Below, piece by piece: positions 1-11,995 of a stretch of 64,000 bases of DNA. Location: assembly GCA_030063045.1 (NCBI GenBank), contig JAQSEB010000002.1:1922001-1986000 (forward strand). The letters run 5' to 3'. Position 1 is the first letter of the stretch, and every line of letters begins with the position of its first letter. Made by a program: the position numbers and the translations under genes. Source of the stretch: Pratylenchus scribneri (Eukaryota > Nematoda > Chromadorea > Rhabditida > Pratylenchidae). The notes under the pieces were generated by a model. The model ran no database searches, was not told where the DNA came from, and was given only the letters and a program-made list of their open reading frames with translations.

Positions 1-157
1 GCATACAATTATTCTCTTTAATATAAATCTTGTAAACAACTTTTGTTGACCAATTTACAATTTTTTAAAGACTGATTATTGTATTTCCTCTTCCCCTACA
101 TATTATTTGTCATATTACCAACATATTTCAACAATATTTTAAATATTTCCCATAATC

Positions 158-345
158 AGTCTGCTCCATTTAAATTGGCTCAAATCAGCCAATTCGCCTC
201 AACCAATCCTGCGGATTTGACATCGCCTCTTTACCAAATTTTGGCCAATTTTATGAAAAATTTGAGCTCTATGGCTGGCCCAAATTTCATTTCTTCCATT
301 TCCCAAAAAATAAACTTTACAAAACTATCCCACTTCCCTCCCTAA
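158..345 (+). CDS. Possible terminal exon of an upstream gene (partial)
   Basis: An open frame follows an acceptor-like ...aatcag at about 157 and runs about 60 codons to a TAA at 343-345. The codon use (GCC, TTG and CAA rich) looks like the real exons downstream. The frame contains Asn-Leu-Ser and Asn-Phe-Thr sequons. I do not recognise a domain. The stop lies only 3 bases before the ATG of the first ligase gene, too close for an ordinary intergenic gap. It could be the last exon of a gene beginning outside the window, or 5' untranslated sequence that happens to be open. Confidence is low. Confidence 0.25.
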
Positions 346-348
346 AAA

Positions 349-3300
349 ATGTCAGAAGAAGTAGAAAAACTTTTCCATCGACGAATTCTGGCAGTGGCCA
401 ACACATTTTCGGAGCAAATTGCCTTGGTAAGCGAAAAATGAAAGATTTGATGCTGATTAGATGCTTAATTTCCTTTGAATTTCGACTTTTTACACCCAAA
501 ATTCATATTCATCCTTTATAAGACGGATTGTGAGACTGGCGAAAACTTAACCTTCGGCGATTTACGTCGAAAAAGTGTCCAATTGGCCGCCGTATTGAAT
601 GGCCAATTCCAAATTGGTCAAGGCGATTTTCTGCTTTGCCTTTTGCCGAATAGCCTCAATTATCCACTCATTTTGTTGGCCGGAGCCCTGCTTGGTGCAC
701 CAATTTCCGGCGCTCCACCCGATTCCAGCGCCGGTTAATTTTTGTTCACAAAAAGAAATTGGGAAAATGTCAAAATGATTTCACGGCAATTGGGGTTTAA
801 TTTAGATTGGGAAATCAAAATTTTATATGGAATATTGTGCGCGAATCGATGGATGGGTGTACCTTCCTTTATTTCCACTTAATCATATACATAATTAGGC
901 TTAAAATGATGAAAAAATTTTATATTCTAGAATATCCATTATAATTTCCCCTAAATAGATGAATTGGAAATATTTGTGACCAAAACACAATGCCGTGCAA
1001 TTTTTGCCACCAACAATGCCCCACATTTGGATTGGCTTCAGGCCAAAACAAAAATGTTGGGAATTCGACTTTTTTTGTTGGACAAATTGGCCGACCAACC
1101 GGGCATTGATTTTAATGGGCTGTTGGATATGGGCGGCGAAATGGATGATCATCAAATTATGGAATTTTTGGCCAAATCACCGGACAATTCCCTTTCTTTG
1201 GATGCAACTTTTGTTGCGCCAATGAGCAGTGGAGCCAGGTGGAAAAATAAATAAATTAATTATCAAATTGATTTCAGCGGAATTCCAAAAGTTGTTTTGC
1301 AGGTCAATTTTTATACCTATCTATATAATTGATATTTTGGTTCAAAAAGAATACCAGTAAATCACACTTAAAAGACTTATGCAGAGCTTACATAAAATTT
1401 GCTTGGAATAAAAACTAATTTTAATAATCTGGTAGTCGTCCCGATAAATCGAATATAATCGTCCAAAAATGTTTTAATTTTTTATTTGCATAAAATGTCA
1501 TTCAAATTTTTTTATAGACCCATCGAAATTATATTGCCGCCACCAATATTCTTAAAAGGTATAAAATCAAATTAATTAATTAAAATATGAAAATATTCTT
1601 TGAAAAGTGCGGTTTTCGATGAATTGACGGAGGAAGGTGGCGGTCGCCGATCAACAATTGCGGCCCAACCATTTCATCATGCCTCAGGCACAATTTACAA
1701 TTTTATTAGAATGAATTACTGTATTTGAAGGTCTTTGGATTCTCTTTTATTGTCTTTTGACCGGCCATCGTTCATTGGTGATGCGCAAATTTAATCCTCA
1801 ATTATATTTGGGCCTAATTGAAGAATATAAGGCAAGAACTGATGAGTAAACATTAAATAATCCCAAATAAAATAGATTGACACCCTTTCATTGGGTCCTT
1901 GGCTAATTTCTTTACTTCTCAAACAAAATTTGGCCAATTATAATTTGGTTCGTTTTCATCCAATTATATCTATTTATTCCTCCTTTTTGTCAGTCTTCAA
2001 TTCGCCATATAATCAGTGGAGGCTCATCCGAGGCCACAAATGCCGTCCAAAATGCCAGATTTTTCAGCAATTTTCCCGAGGCCAAGAATTTCCTAATTGG
2101 TCAATTTGAATGAAAAATAATAATATTTACCCTTTTATTAGGCTATGGAATGACCGAAATTGTCCTGATCAGTCATATGACCCCATTGAATATGGACAAA
2201 AATGATGGAAGACGATTGCATAGTGTTGGCAAACTCCTTCCTGGCTTTGATTATAAAGTCAGATTTGAAGAACTTTTTAGAAGGGATTTATTATCGAAAA
2301 TAGATAAATTATATGAGAAAATGAACCTTTTTAGAGGGGCTTAGTATCGATAAAGTCTTTAAATTTTATGGGAAAAATGAAATATATATCTTTACTACTA
2401 ATAATAGAAATTTACTAATTCCTAGGAATTAGCTAGTGCTGGACTTAGCCAATTTTGGAAATTTGGCTTCTAGTAAATTTAGTGACTTAAAAATACTCTC
2501 ATTCGATTCGTCAAGGTCGATTTATACTATGAAATTTCAATTTCAGAACTTTAAGAACCTTGTTTTTAAAAACTGAACTATTATTTTAAACCCAAACCGG
2601 TTTTGGTTTGCTAATTTTTGTATATTCTAATTTCAGATCTGAAAGTGAAATTTCTTTGACTAGTAAATCGACCATGACGAGTCGAATGAGCCTATTTTCA
2701 GATCGCTGGATTACCTAGAAGCCGAGATTTCCAAAAATAGCTAGCCTAGTATCTTGCTAATTCCGAAATTAGCTAATTATAAAATATCGAGGAAAAATGT
2801 TGATTTGATAATCAAATCAAAATAAATAAAATATTATAGAACTAAATTGTATTTTAGTTTGTGGATTGCCTAAATGGCGATGATGTTACTGGCCAAGTGG
2901 ATGCTCGCGGTGAACTTTGGCTTCGTTCCGAATGCATAATGGCCGGCTATTTGAACGAATTGGATGAATTGAACAAAAACACCATTGACAATGATGGATG
3001 GTTTCGAACTGGTATGTCCTTCTCCATTTTGCCCATTAATTCCCTTTTTAGGAGATGTTCTTTGGGAAGACAAAGATGGCTTCTTCTTTTACGTTGATCG
3101 ATTGGCCAATTTGATTCTGGTCAATGGGCAAGCGGTTTGGCCAGCCGAATTGGTTAATTCTTTTTCAAATTCGCAAATAAGCCAAATCAAATATATGAGA
3201 ATTCTTTTAATAATTTTAATTGTGTTTTAAATGAGAATTATTTATTCATATTTCCAAAGATTCGGTTCAAAAAATTATAATGAAATATTTCTTGTCCAGG

Positions 3301-4229
3301 AATCCGTACTGTTAACCCATCCAAAAGTGCTGGAAGCATGTGTCATTGGGGTTGAGAATGAACAGAAACAAAATGGAAGCCAAATTCCAAAGGCATATTT
3401 GGTGCTTCGTAATGATGAAAATGGAGAAATGGTGAATGAAAATGTGGCCACAATACTCGAACAGATTCGCCAATTTGCAAATGGTAAAACTTGTGGGTTA
3501 TCCGAGCCCAGACATTTTAAGAATTTAAGGGTCTCCTTATTGGTGATTATAATTAGGGTTACGGATATATGCGATAATAACGTTTCCCTAAATGAATATA
3601 ACCCTAAACCGGATGAACACCATGGGGGATTGCCTTTATCTTTGTCCAGTTGACCCAAAAAATCTGGACCCGGATAACCCACAAGTACCAAAATAAAGGG
3701 ATTATTCAATACTTAATTAATAATTTTAGCACATTTAAATGAATTTCAACAAATTGGAATCGGAGGAATATTCTCTGTCCAAGTTGGTTTTTTATCCATA
3801 AAGTTAATTTAAAATAATTTCATTTATTTAAATTTGGTTTAGTCATTGCCAAAAACGCCATTTGGCAAGGTGGCAAAGCAAAAAGTGCGCGAAATGGATG
3901 CACAAGAAAAGGCCAAGAAAATGGGAACATCTTCGAATTCGAAGGAAACAGTGGAAATTATTACAATTTGTCCGGATGAGGAAATTGTGGGCGGTGGACA
4001 ATTTGACAATGCCAAAATGAAGGAATTGATGGGGGATTTGCCATCAAATGATGATGGACTTTTGGCTTTGAAAAATGAGGAAATTGAGGAAAAAGCAAAA
4101 ATGCTGGCGAAATTGGCCGCCAGTCAAGAAGAGGAAGGAAAAGATGGGAATGAAGATGAAAGGAAATTAAATTTGGAAGAAGCAGAAGTATTCGAAGAAG
4201 AGGACGAAAATAATGAAACCGTTCTTTGA
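349..4229 (+). CDS. AMP-forming acyl-CoA synthetase / 4-coumarate-CoA ligase-like protein, divergent paralogue
   Basis: This is a member of the ANL adenylating enzyme family, which activates carboxylic acids to acyl-AMP and then acyl-CoA. Exons read as 349-426, 523-733, 959-1238, 1278-1302, 1518-1558, 1608-1687, 1731-1831, 1876-1947, 1994-2099, 2142-2257, 2858-3011, 3052-3152, 3300-3483, 3730-3782 and 3843-4229. Family landmarks in order are SSGASGIPK (ATP loop), HHASG, GGSSEA, YGMTE, GWFRTGD, DRLANLILVNG and PKTPFGK. The loop normally reads SSGTTGxPKG and the hinge DRxKExIK, so both are altered here. The C-terminal Lys in FGK is kept. The protein ends in a roughly 100-residue Glu/Lys-rich acidic tail with no peroxisomal signal, unlike the two paralogues downstream. 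Two introns have GC donors (1688-1730 and 1832-1875). Activity may be reduced or altered. The family call is firm, exact exon edges less so. Confidence 0.85.
2446..2743. repeat. Foldback element: long imperfect inverted repeat in a ligase intron
   Basis: The left arm at 2446-2524 and the right arm at 2664-2743 are reverse complements over about 80 bases with scattered mismatches. The arms share the core ctcattcgattcgtcaaggt / ctcattcgactcgtcatggt. Weaker pairing continues outward on both sides. The spacer of about 140 bases is AT-rich. The element fills much of the intron 2258-2857 and would form a long hairpin in the pre-mRNA. A non-autonomous foldback transposon is the simplest reading. Confidence 0.75.
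3489..3686. mobile_element. MITE-like element with 24-bp terminal inverted repeats
   Basis: The left terminus 3489-3512 (acttgtgggttatccgagcc...) and the right terminus 3663-3686 are inverted copies with two mismatches over 24 bases. The element is about 198 bp and carries no reading frame. It makes up most of the intron 3484-3729, with the GT donor five bases outside the left terminus. Related internal sequence (gtgatt..a..attagggttacgg) recurs at about 9.9-10.0 kb in reverse orientation and at about 54.5 kb. I could not identify a clear target-site duplication. Confidence 0.7.
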
Positions 4230-4697
4230 TTGATTAGACATCCAAAATCTTATTAATCATAATTCATAACATAAGTGTTCTAGTTATAATTGTATGAATT
4301 AATCAATAATATGTATGCTAATAAAGATAAAAGCAAATTAATGCAATTATAAATAAGAATATTATTTACATAATTTGCAAAAAAAAAAAAAATAAATTTT
4401 TTATGTCTTTAATGAATCCTCTTTATAAGCGAATTTTGGCTCTGTTTCCCGAATATTGTTGCTAAAATTAAAAGAAGAAAAATATAATTTAGATCATTTC
4501 AATTTTCATTTATAATTTTTCTCATTTTTGGGTAACAGAGAATTGACCCTAAATTAAAGAAACTGTTACAAGGTCATTTTAGTAGATGGACTTCTCCTCA
4601 TATATTTTGATTAATCGACGAAATCGACACATTCATTTACCAATCGACGATTAAATTAATCCATTGAAATCTCAGGAGGATTTTATATTTGGTAAAA
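4230..4697. other. Intergenic, AT-rich, no gene seen
   Basis: This gap holds the 3' flank of the first ligase gene and the 5' flank of the secreted-protein gene. An A-run followed by ataaa near 4380-4395 could serve in 3' end formation. I see no convincing reading frame or RNA gene. Confidence 0.4.
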
Positions 4698-7600
4698 ATG
4701 TATTTTAATTTGCAAATTCCTCCACTAATTTTTTTATTCATCAATTTGCTTCTCCCATCTTCATTTGCTTCACTTTTTTGCCCATATACCGCATATCCAT
4801 CAGCTGGATCCGAATTTGGTTTTCAATTTTTTAACTATTAAATATTTTATGAATTTTATCATTTTGGTTTTTATTCCCTTCATTTATTAGATTAGAAATT
4901 CCTTAATTATTTTTCCCACTTTTTCGAAAAAATTCCTAACTAAATTCTAATTGTCAAAATTCCAATTCCATTTACTATAGTCATTATTCCCGGGACTAAT
5001 GTTATTTGGGGCGAGAGTGGGCATAGGCTCACGCCCAGGGCCTTCGCCTGAAACCTAAACCCCCGAATGGCCCAATGAAATAGATTGGGGCTTAATTGGG
5101 TTAGACTTTTTTAAATATATTTATCTATTGTGCTGAAAAATATGATAACAGAATGTGGCAAAAGTGGGCGAAAAATGAATATTTTGTGGGGAGAAAAGCG
5201 GATTTAAAAAGGCAGATTGGGGCAATATTTGATTGATAGGATGACCGGCGGGTAATTGGGCAAAAAGTGCGGGGCACAGTAGGATGAATAGGATAAGCCC
5301 TTAGGTGTACAGTAAGACAGATAGAAAAAGCCCTTATTAGGCATTATTGGGATTGACATCCATTAAAATAATTTCATTCATTTACTAAAATCATTTTTTT
5401 TTTCAAATTTGAGTGGAACTTCAAGTGGAAGTCCAGGCCCAGGATGATCCAATCCAATTGGGCCAACCAATTTATCGGCTAAAACGTGCCGATGACCAAA
5501 AAATTGGAAGAAGGCGCCGGGGCGAGCAAAACATTGACGGATGGCGCCGAATTCCAGGTGAGCAGCCATTTCGACTGTTCACATCGGCCCGCAGTGCGGA
5601 ATGCCCAAAACGGGGTTGCCTTCATGAATTGGCATTGGCCGAACCCAGGTAATCCCAATTTAGGGAATAAATGGCATTATTTGGGATTATTCCAGAATTC
5701 CGGGCACTTTATTCTACCATACGGACACAATAATGGGCAAGCTAATTCCACCGGGTTTCCTCACTGTGGAGGCAAATCCCCGCCTCTATTGTGCCATTGT
5801 TCGCGATGATTGTGGGGCCACGGTGCCAATTTATAGACATTTCAAAATGGTTGGACCCAGAGTTTGTGAGTTTTTATGCTAAAATAATTTTTAATCTTTT
5901 TTAAAATATGGAATATTCATTCTTATTCTTATGCCAAAACTTCTTTTAATTACCCACCTCGGTTTGAAGACCCATAAAAATGTTATTTATTGCAAAATTT
6001 CCCAATTTTCGATGCGTTGAAAATGAATAACCCGTGGGTATCAAAAGAGAATAATTATACGGTATTCAGAATCTCATCTTTGCCTCCTCAAAAAATCATC
6101 ATATTATTTCTTACATTTTATTCATTTAATTAGAGTTTTTTTTTTTCAAAATCTGGAAATAGTTCATTTTTCTGTAAAATTAAAAGAAAATGACTAAATT
6201 TTATTAATAAATTAGACTTCATTTATTAATTCAATGGAGGCATTCCAATTAATTTAAATTATGGGTATATATTCATTCTTATGCCAATAAAAATATTCAG
6301 AATCTCGTCTTTGTTTTCCCCCCATTAAACCATTAATTGCCTAACAACTATTGTGCCACGTTTTATTCATTTATTTTGAGTTTAAAATCTGACAATTTTA
6401 TCCGTTAATTTTCTATTATGAAATTAAAGAAAATGACTAAATTTAAAATTATGATTCATTTATGAATTCGATAAGCATATATTCCAAATTAATTTGAATC
6501 AATTTTACTACAATAGATTATGCATATTCGACGGCACCTGAAGTGGAAATTGGTGCCAATTTCACGCGGGAATCCATGCCAATGTGTTTTGGGTGGTCGG
6601 TGGAAAGGCCGGAGGGCGGCACAAATTTGACATTGTCTGCAAAATCGCAAAAAGATGAGGCGGCTGCCATTGAACGAATTTTGAAGAATTCCATTGGAGG
6701 TGGAAAAAGTGCCGAAGAGGAAGAGGAGAAAGAGGGAATTGGCCAAGAAGGCGAAGAACAATGTTCAAATGTGAATTTGATTAGAGGAGGAGAACAATTT
6801 AATGGTGGAAATGGGACAGCCGAAATGGATGAAGCCATTCACGAGGGAATTTTGGTGAATGGATTCGCATTGTTGAGTGCATATGACAATCAAAAATTGG
6901 GTAAGTAAAGTCATTCTTTGATTTTTGTGATACCGTACTCTATATAAGTCCCGGGGCTTATAAATTTCAGAGCACTCAAAGGTGGCTTCTAGTAGAGAGT
7001 GAGGTTAATAAATTTCAAGAGGGAAAATGAATGCAAAATTAAATTTATTCGATAAAATCAGAAGCTATTTTTTACAATCCAAAAAATGTTTTACAACACG
7101 ATTTTACAATATAAAAAATCAGAACAATTTTTCGATTCAAAATATATTTGAGAATAGAATATTTTTTGAAATTAAACAAGTTTTGCAATTAGCAATTTTT
7201 ACAAATGGAAACCTATTTTTATGATTCAAAATATGCTTCACTTATATGTTTTTATAAAGCAATTATGTTTTCTGCTGATTTAAACATATTTTACCTTCAT
7301 GTTTTTATAATCATAACATGTTTTTTTTTTCACCATTCAAAATATAAATATGTTAATGCTAGAATTAAAAGTCGAAGAAATAAAAAATTGTCAACATGGC
7401 TTCACATAGAGTACGGACCGGACTTTTAATACAGGGGGGCTTCAAATAGGTTTGGGGTTTCTAAAGGGGACTTTAAGAATTTACGGTATATGGAAAATTA
7501 ATTTTGGGACATGAGAAACTTTTTTATAGGCAAAATAGAGGACATTTATCCATAATTGAATTCCTTTCTTTATTTGAAGGCACAATTCGGGATCATCTCT

Positions 7601-8129
7601 ACACAAGCCGAAAACAACCAGAAGATGGGGAATATAAAAAGCAAGCGGATTTGGGCCTCGTCCTCATGGATCCGGAGACGCAGCCAAATTGCTCGAGGCA
7701 ATGTTTATTAAAAGTGGGCCAAATGTTGGCAAATCGAAGCAGCGATGGACTTGGAATATTTCGTATGGAAATTTATTAAATTAAATTATTGAAATGTATT
7801 TTAGCCCTTCGCGATCATAAATTAATGCTGATGGGCGAGGAGAGTGCGGACAATTATTATTCCCCCACTGGGGAAATATTCTATTGCGCAAAACGCGCAG
7901 GACAATGTGGAGCCAAATTGGCACTTCGACGGTATTGGCATTTGATTGAGATGGGTATGAAATAATAAATTTAATTTATTTTATCCAATTGCATTTTCAT
8001 ATTTTTGTAGATACTTTAATAACCGTCAACAATTCCTCGGCATTGGCCGTTCCCGTATTCAGCATTCCAACATGGGATGGAGTTTTGTGCTATATTTGGT
8101 CATTGCCAGCAGCTGCCAAAAATACATAA
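4698..8129 (+). CDS. Unrecognised secreted, cysteine-containing nematode protein
   Basis: I do not recognise the family. A first exon at 4698-4818 encodes a start Met and a strongly hydrophobic stretch (IPPLIFLFINLLLPSSFAS), a good signal peptide. It ends in phase 1 and joins in frame to the exon at 5412-5650. Later exons lie near 5693-5864, 6509-6900, 7581-7765, 7804-7958 and 8011-8129. The mature chain is rich in Cys, with sequons at Asn-Phe-Thr, Asn-Leu-Thr, Asn-Asn-Ser and Asn-Cys-Ser, so an extracellular or lumenal location is inferred. A Glu-rich low-complexity patch sits in the 6.5-6.9 kb exon. The conserved-looking segments are IMGKLIPPGFLTVEANPRLY and the C-terminal VFSIPTWDGVLCYIW. 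The gene lies between two acyl-CoA ligase genes on the same strand, but 469 and 271 bases separate them, so an operon is not clearly supported. Its first two long introns hold repeats. Confidence 0.6.
4980..5365 (+). repeat. Dispersed repeat family, copy A
   Basis: This intronic segment matches 13290-13610 on the same strand and 43380-43665 on the opposite strand. The strongest shared block is attggggcaatatttgattg at about 5217-5236, followed by related sequence with a chacagta/ccctta tail. The upstream half (tttggggcgaga...gcctaa.ccccc) is shared only with copy B. No reading frame is kept between copies. It is a non-coding dispersed element, probably a MITE or SINE relic. Confidence 0.65.
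6060..6500 (+). repeat. Tandem duplication of about 230 bp inside an intron
   Basis: Sequence from cagaatctcatctttgcctc (about 6066) is repeated from cagaatctcgtctttg (about 6298). The copies share, in the same order, ttttattcattta..t.agt, aaaatctg.aa, aaagaaaatgactaaattt and atgaattc-like blocks. Copy length is about 230 bases with many differences, so the event is not recent. It lies in the intron 5865-6508 of the secreted-protein gene. Confidence 0.6.
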
Positions 8130-8399
8130 ATTCAATGAAATTGTTCATATAAAATTTGCATATTCCAAATAATTTTATATAAAAATGATAAATATTTGTT
8201 TTATTGAAGAAAGGTAAAAACAAATTGATAAAAACGCGATGTTAAATTACACTCAAAATATGGAGTGGAATGGATGATTGATTGTTTGATAAAAACTGCA
8301 TTTTCTGAAAGGAAAAAATAACCGAATTTTTCATTCCATTCATATCATTTAATTCTTCTATAAATAGAAACACAAAATTGATTATTAAATCGTTAAAAA

Positions 8400-11238
8400 A
8401 TGCCGATTAAATCAGAATTTGCACCAGTGGAAGTTGCCGATGAGCCATTTCCGCCCAGATTATTGTCCACAATTTGGGGCCATTTTTCGGCGGAGCCAAC
8501 CAAAATGGCCTTGGTCAGTTTTAGGCCAAATAAATTTTATTCACCCATTTTTTGTGTATGGCCCAGATAAATGCCAAAGACCCGGAGGGGGATGAGGTCA
8601 CATTCGGTGAATTATATGCCTTCTCATTGGCCACCGCCGCATTTTTGGCCAATCGGGGTTTTGGCCGGGGCGATGTGGCCTGCTTGGCCCTGCCCAATTG
8701 TTGGGAATATGTGGCCATTTTCATTGGGGCTGGCCTCCTGGGAGGGGCAATCAGCGGCGCAAATCCAATGTTTACGGAAGGTGATAAATCGGATTATAAT
8801 TTTTAAATTAAATTAATTAATAATTTTCATTGTATTTTTTTTGCTTTAAATTTATTTATTAAAGATGAATTTGTACGTCAATTCAGTGATTGCAAATGTA
8901 AAATTGTTTTTTGTACCAACGAAAATTTGAAAAGCATTCTTCGAGCCGTTAAAAAACCATTGAAAAATGTTGAGGTGATAAATGGAATTAAAAATTACAT
9001 TTTAAAATTTATAAAATCAGCTGATTATTTTGGTTGAGAGTGGCAAATCCAAAGGACCAATTCGAGAGAATGGCAATTTACCCTCATTGGGAATTGTTCG
9101 TTTTGGCCAAGTGCTGAGGACGGAGCCCAAATTTGAGGGCCAATTCCCGGTGCTCAAAAATTGTCGACCCGAAAAGGATATCCTCTTATTGCCTTATTCC
9201 AGGCAAGCAAAAGGAGAATGTTCTCTTAATTTTTAAAAAAAAACTTTGGATGGTATTCAAAAATATTCGAAAAGGAATAAAAAGTGTAAAATTAACAGTT
9301 TAAAACAAAATTGAAATATAGAATATGGATTACTAAAAGGGAGAGCTAAAAGAAAAAATAATAAATTAATTAAATATACTGAATAAGGTAGAATGAATTG
9401 AAAGACTTGAAAGAATGAGAAAAATATAATTCCAGCCTTAAATAAATTGCTAATTTCTAGCGGCACAACTGGCACACCAAAAGGTGTAATGCTCAGCCAT
9501 CGGAATGTTGGAACAATGCAGAATATTTGCATCCAACATTATTCAGAACACATTTATGGCCAAATGGAGGGCCTATCGGAGGAATGGAAAGAACTCCTTT
9601 TTCTCCCATTTTTTCATGTTTACGGATTTGGCAATTTGATTGCTTGCCTTTTGGTTGGGAGAACCGGATTGGTCATGGCCCGTTTTGAGCAAGACCTTTT
9701 TTGCAGAACGGTGCAAGAATTCAAGGTGAAAAAATTGAAAGTTTTGTTGAGATAAATTTTTTAAAAATACGGCATCTTTCACAATCGTCCTTAAAATTGA
9801 ATTTCGACATTTTGATTTACTTTATAGAAAAGCCACTTAATAATTAAAAGAAGGAAATTAGATACTTATCAGTTATCTGTCTCCTGATTTTTTTGGTCAA
9901 CTGAGGAAAGGTAAGCACGGTAATCCCTTCCCTATAGGGTTATGGTAAGCCAGGGATAGGCTATCATCTCACATATTCGTAACCCTAACCCTAATCACTT
10001 ATAAAGAGGACCCCTTCATTCAAAAAATTTGGAGACTGATAATCCGACATCGAAAATTAACTCTTAAAAATAAAAAAAAACTTAAGTGACCTACCTAATT
10101 TTATGCTAATATCAATGTAAACAAATTATTAGAAAATATCATAGGCAAATTATGTGAAGGACTCAAAGCATTATCCTTCTAATAATTCTCAACTAAAAAG
10201 GTTCCAATACTGAAAGTGGTGCCACCAATCCTCGTATTCCTGGCTAAAAGCCCCAAATTGGATCAGTACGATTTCTCGCATTTACAATTAATTGTGACTG
10301 GGGCAGCGCCGGTTGGCGCCGATTTATGCGAAGAATTGCATCGAAGATTCACCGGATTGAAGCATGTGGCACAAGGCAAATGAAGGGAGAACGAATTGAA
10401 TATATTTTTTGGAATATTAAAAAGGATTTGGAATGACCGAAATGACAATTGCCACCCATTATCCAGTGTTGGATGGGCGAAAAAGAAGGAATAATGCCGT
10501 AGGGAAATTGGCTGCAAATTTGGAAATGAAAGTAAAATAATATTTTCAAAAAATTATTAATTCCAATAGATTTTGGATGTGGAAACCGGAGAGGAGGTGG
10601 AGAGGGGAATGCCCGGCGAATTGTATGTCCGAGGGCCAACCGTAATGCTTGGCTATTTGGGAAGGCCGAAGGAGACGGCCAAAATGATCGATGCAGAGGG
10701 CTGGTTGAGGACAGGTACTTTTGGGTTCCGAAATTAAATTAATTCCCAAATTTGGAGGTGACATTGTCTTTTTGGATGCGGAAGGTTTCATTCATGTGAT
10801 TGATCGGCTCAAGGAATTGATCAAAGTTAATGGGCTTCAGGTCAATTTTAATTCATTCAGAATTTAAATATTTATTTTTTTCCGTAGGTGGCCCCAGCTG
10901 AATTGGAGGATTTGCTTCTATCACATTCGGACATCCAGGATTGTGCCGTAATTGGTGTGCCCGATGCGAATGCCGGCGAATTGCCGCGGGCATTTGTGGT
11001 GCCCAAAAGTGGTTCGGCCCTAACAACGAAGGAAGTGCAACAATTTGTGAAAGGCAAGTGAGAGGAAAATATGCCAAAATTAATTTTATTTAATTCAAAT
11101 TTAGCCAAAGCCGTTTATTATAAGCAGTTGAAGGGAGGAGTACAATTTGTTGATGCCATCCCAAAAAGTCCTTCCGGCAAAATATTGCGACGATTATTGA
11201 GGGATCGAGTGAGAAGTCAAAAGCAATCAAAAATTTGA
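8400..11238 (+). CDS. AMP-forming acyl-CoA / 4-coumarate-CoA ligase-like protein, PTS1-type end (SKI)
   Basis: This is the second ligase paralogue, about 550 residues and typical for the 4CL/luciferase branch. Exons read 8400-8513, 8567-8780, 8865-8974, 9021-9202, 9461-9725, 10201-10375, 10425-10531, 10570-10714, 10758-10840, 10888-11053 and 11105-11238. Landmarks are [17 protein letters not shown] (ATP loop), [53 protein letters not shown] and [14 protein letters not shown] with the catalytic Lys. All key residues look intact, so an active enzyme is expected. The chain ends Ser-Lys-Ile, a PTS1-like tripeptide, pointing to peroxisomes. Three introns use GC donors (9203-9460, 10376-10424 and 11054-11104). 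Substrate cannot be read from sequence. A fatty acid or side-chain acid in peroxisomal beta-oxidation is plausible. Confidence 0.88.
9855..10060 (-). mobile_element. MITE-like element related to the one at 3.5 kb
   Basis: The block cgtaaccctaaccctaatca at about 9979-9998 is the reverse complement of the internal segment of the 3.5-kb element. The flanks carry an imperfect inverted pair (cttatcagttatctgtctcc near 9866 and ggagactgataatccgac near 10030). The element sits in the intron 9726-10200 of the second ligase. The termini differ from the first copy, so the exact boundaries are uncertain. Confidence 0.5.
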
Positions 11239-11369
11239 ATAATTTTTAAAACAAAAATTTCTTTAAATATATGATTCTTTATATAATTCGATAAATTCTT
11301 AATTTAATTTGAAAATTTTCTTTTCAAAGTTTGTTAATTAATTAAAAAAGGTTGAATTATTCATAAAAA

Positions 11370-11995
11370 AGGCGAAATTATTCTAAATTCGCCAGGCGGA
11401 ATTAAAACAGGCGGAATTATTCTAAGTTCGCCAGGCGGAATTATTCTAAGTTCACCAGGCGGAATTATTCTAAGTTCGCCAGGCAGAATTATTCTAAGTT
11501 CGCCAGGCGGAATTATTCTAAGTTCGCCAGGCGGAATTATTCTAAGTTCGCCAGGCGGAATTATTCTAAGTTCGCCAGGCGGAATTATTCTAAGTTCGCC
11601 AGGCGGAATTATTCTAAGTTCGCCAGGCGGAATTATTCTAAGTTCGCCAGGCGGAATTATTCTAAGTTCGCCAGGCGGAATTATTCTAAGTTCGCCAGGC
11701 GGAATTATTCTAAGTTCGCCAGGCGGAATTATTCTAAGTTCGCCAGGCGGAATTATTCTAAGTTCGCCAGGCGGAATTATTCTAAGTTCGCCAGGCGGAA
11801 TTATTCTAAGTTCGCCAGGCGGATTTATTCTAAGTTCGCCAGGCGGAATTATTCTAAGTAAAACAGGCGGAATTATTCTAAGTTCGCCAGGCGGAATTAT
11901 TCTAACTAAACAGGCGGAATTATTCTAAGTAAAACAGGCGGAATTATTCTAAGTTCGCCAGGCGGAATTATTCTAACTAAACAGGCGGAATTATT
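11370..11995 (+). repeat. 24-bp minisatellite, array 1 (intergenic)
   Basis: About 26 tandem copies of a 24-bp unit, ggcggaattattctaag plus ttcgcca, lie between the second and third ligase genes. Most copies are identical. The 3' end switches to the variant in which aaaaca or actaaaca replaces ttcgcca. Each unit holds the imperfect palindrome ttcgccaggcggaa, which could form short hairpins. The homogeneity points to recent expansion. Confidence 0.97.

Noticed and set aside
9979..9999. ccctaaccctaa motif as an interstitial telomere repeat
   Set aside because: Only two units are present, and nematode telomeres are typically ttaggc. The motif belongs to the MITE-like element.
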